Assembly: GCA_014801075.1 (NCBI GenBank)
Contig: JAAVEW010000015.1
Location: forward strand, 1-43,884
Reading direction: 5' to 3'
Source: Barnesiella sp.
GTDB lineage: Bacteria > Bacteroidota > Bacteroidia > Bacteroidales > Muribaculaceae
Length of the DNA stretch: 43,884 nucleotides
Shown: positions 43,226 through 43,884 of the stretch, piece by piece
How the letters are laid out: the number at the start of each line of letters is the position of its first letter
Position numbering within the stretch: the stretch's first letter is position 1
The notes under the pieces: model-generated
Databases searched by the model: none
Told to the model about the DNA's origin: nothing
Seen by the model: the letters and a program-made list of their open reading frames with translations, nothing else
Program-made: the position numbers and the translations under genes

Positions 43226-43884
43226 TTACTTGCCGCGGAGACGGCACATTATGTAGGGGATGTAGAGGCGGGGAAGTAGGCGGAGGCGGTCGGTGAAGCT
43301 GTCAAGCTCGCGGACCACGGCGATGTTGTCGCGCAATCCGGCACTGCGGCGCACGTTGGACACTCCTCCGGTATCGAAAATGGCTACGGGAATATCGACA
43401 TGCAGGAACTTTACCCCCCTCTTCCACAGGCGTTTTACCTGATGGATGTCGGCCGACATGCGGTGCGATGCATCAAACAGCGTGTCGAGCAGTTCGCCGC
43501 GGCGATAGAACGCGCTCTGATGGCAGAAGAACATGCGATGGGAATTGTGAGGCTCGCCGGCAGGTTTCACCACGAGATTGCCGTCAGCGCCGGCTTTGGC
43601 AACGTCGCCGTAGACCACCCCGTATCCGTCATACTCCTGACCTTCAAAGATTTTGGCTATCGTATCGGGAGCGTAGAACTTATCACCCGCATTCATGAAG
43701 ATAATCCATTCGCCCGTGGCAAGACGTATGCCCTTGTTCATGGCATCATAAATACCTTTGTCAGGCTCGGAGAGGAAGGTGTCAACGCGGTCGCCGAGCG
43801 ATTGCACATAGGCCTGCGTGCCGTCGGTCGATGCGCCGTCTACTATCACATACTCCACGTTGCCGTAGGTTTGCGCGAGCACAC
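43226..43884 (-). CDS. Family 2 glycosyltransferase (5' end beyond the window)
   Basis: At least 218 residues; the gene runs off the right end, and the GTG near the edge is an internal valine, as the usual N-terminal SIITVTYN-like strand is missing. Visible: QTYGNVEYVIVDGASTDGT, DKGIYDAMNKGIRLATGEWI, the FMNAGD metal site and CHQSAFYRR, a WcaA-like GT2 architecture used in surface polysaccharide assembly. C-terminal segment is basic (LRLLPRLYIPYIMCRLRGK). Donor and acceptor unknown. Confidence 0.9.
   Translation of the reverse strand, partial: VLAQTYGNVEYVIVDGASTDGTQAYVQSLGDRVDTFLSEPDKGIYDAMNKGIRLATGEWIIFMNAGDKFYAPDTIAKIFEGQEYDGYGVVYGDVAKAGADGNLVVKPAGEPHNSHRMFFCHQSAFYRRGELLDTLFDASHRMSADIHQVKRLWKRGVKFLHVDIPVAIFDTGGVSNVRRSAGLRDNIAVVRELDSFTDRLRLLPRLYIPYIMCRLRGK

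Overview
The window looks like a chromosomal segment of an anaerobic gut Bacteroidales, most likely Muribaculaceae. This is inferred from Bacteroidota-type promoters (TTTG, 19-21 bp, TAnnTTTG), a GC-rich core, many lineage-typical families (DUF4491, DUF4199, DUF6452/DUF6048, OMP beta-barrel, C10 peptidase with a sorting-like tail) and a three-subunit succinate dehydrogenase/fumarate reductase. I ran no database search. All family names rest on recognising motifs in the translations.

Layout. 1-3.1 kb: a small membrane protein, an ECF sigma factor and a TonB-receptor-like outer-membrane barrel, then a strong terminator and a repeat-rich intergenic region with a perfect 27-bp inverted repeat. 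3.5-7.1 kb (minus strand): an abundant-type OmpA protein, a Rossmann-like protein, a secreted Pro/Gly/Asn-repeat protein and a TSCPD-domain protein. 7.2-11.8 kb (plus): sufS, tilS, a family 2 glycosyltransferase and a SpoU rRNA methyltransferase. 11.9-18.5 kb: DUF4491, an N-acetylmuramidase-like protein and pepD on the minus strand, a small membrane protein plus an OmpH-like lipoprotein on the plus strand, then a lipoprotein and a C10 cysteine protease on the minus strand. 18.7-23.3 kb (plus): DUF4199, a GT2 polyprenyl-phosphate-sugar synthase type enzyme, DUF6452, DUF6048, an SDR, rpiB and DUF2795.

23.4-33.1 kb is an AT-rich accessory island with no recognisable integrase or transposase. It carries a Fic AMP-transferase with an operator-like palindrome inside its own promoter, an unknown protein paired with a metallophosphoesterase, a PD-(D/E)XK nuclease, a tRNA-Leu-like element that lacks its anticodon arm, a 134-aa protein resembling only the C-terminal domain of FtsZ, a polytopic membrane protein and a two-gene ATPase/HNH module resembling Septu (PtuA/PtuB) anti-phage defence with a palindrome at its promoter.

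33.2-43.9 kb returns to core genes, all on the minus strand: mnmD, the sdhCAB operon, lpxA, pyrG-yidC and a truncated glycosyltransferase at the window edge. SdhC has a remarkable C-terminal extension of about 124 residues with 25 cysteines and ACGEx pentapeptide repeats.

The strongest leads for something undescribed are the Cys-rich SdhC tail, the stand-alone FtsZ C-terminal-domain protein, the anticodon-less tRNA-like element and the Septu-like module with its promoter palindrome.
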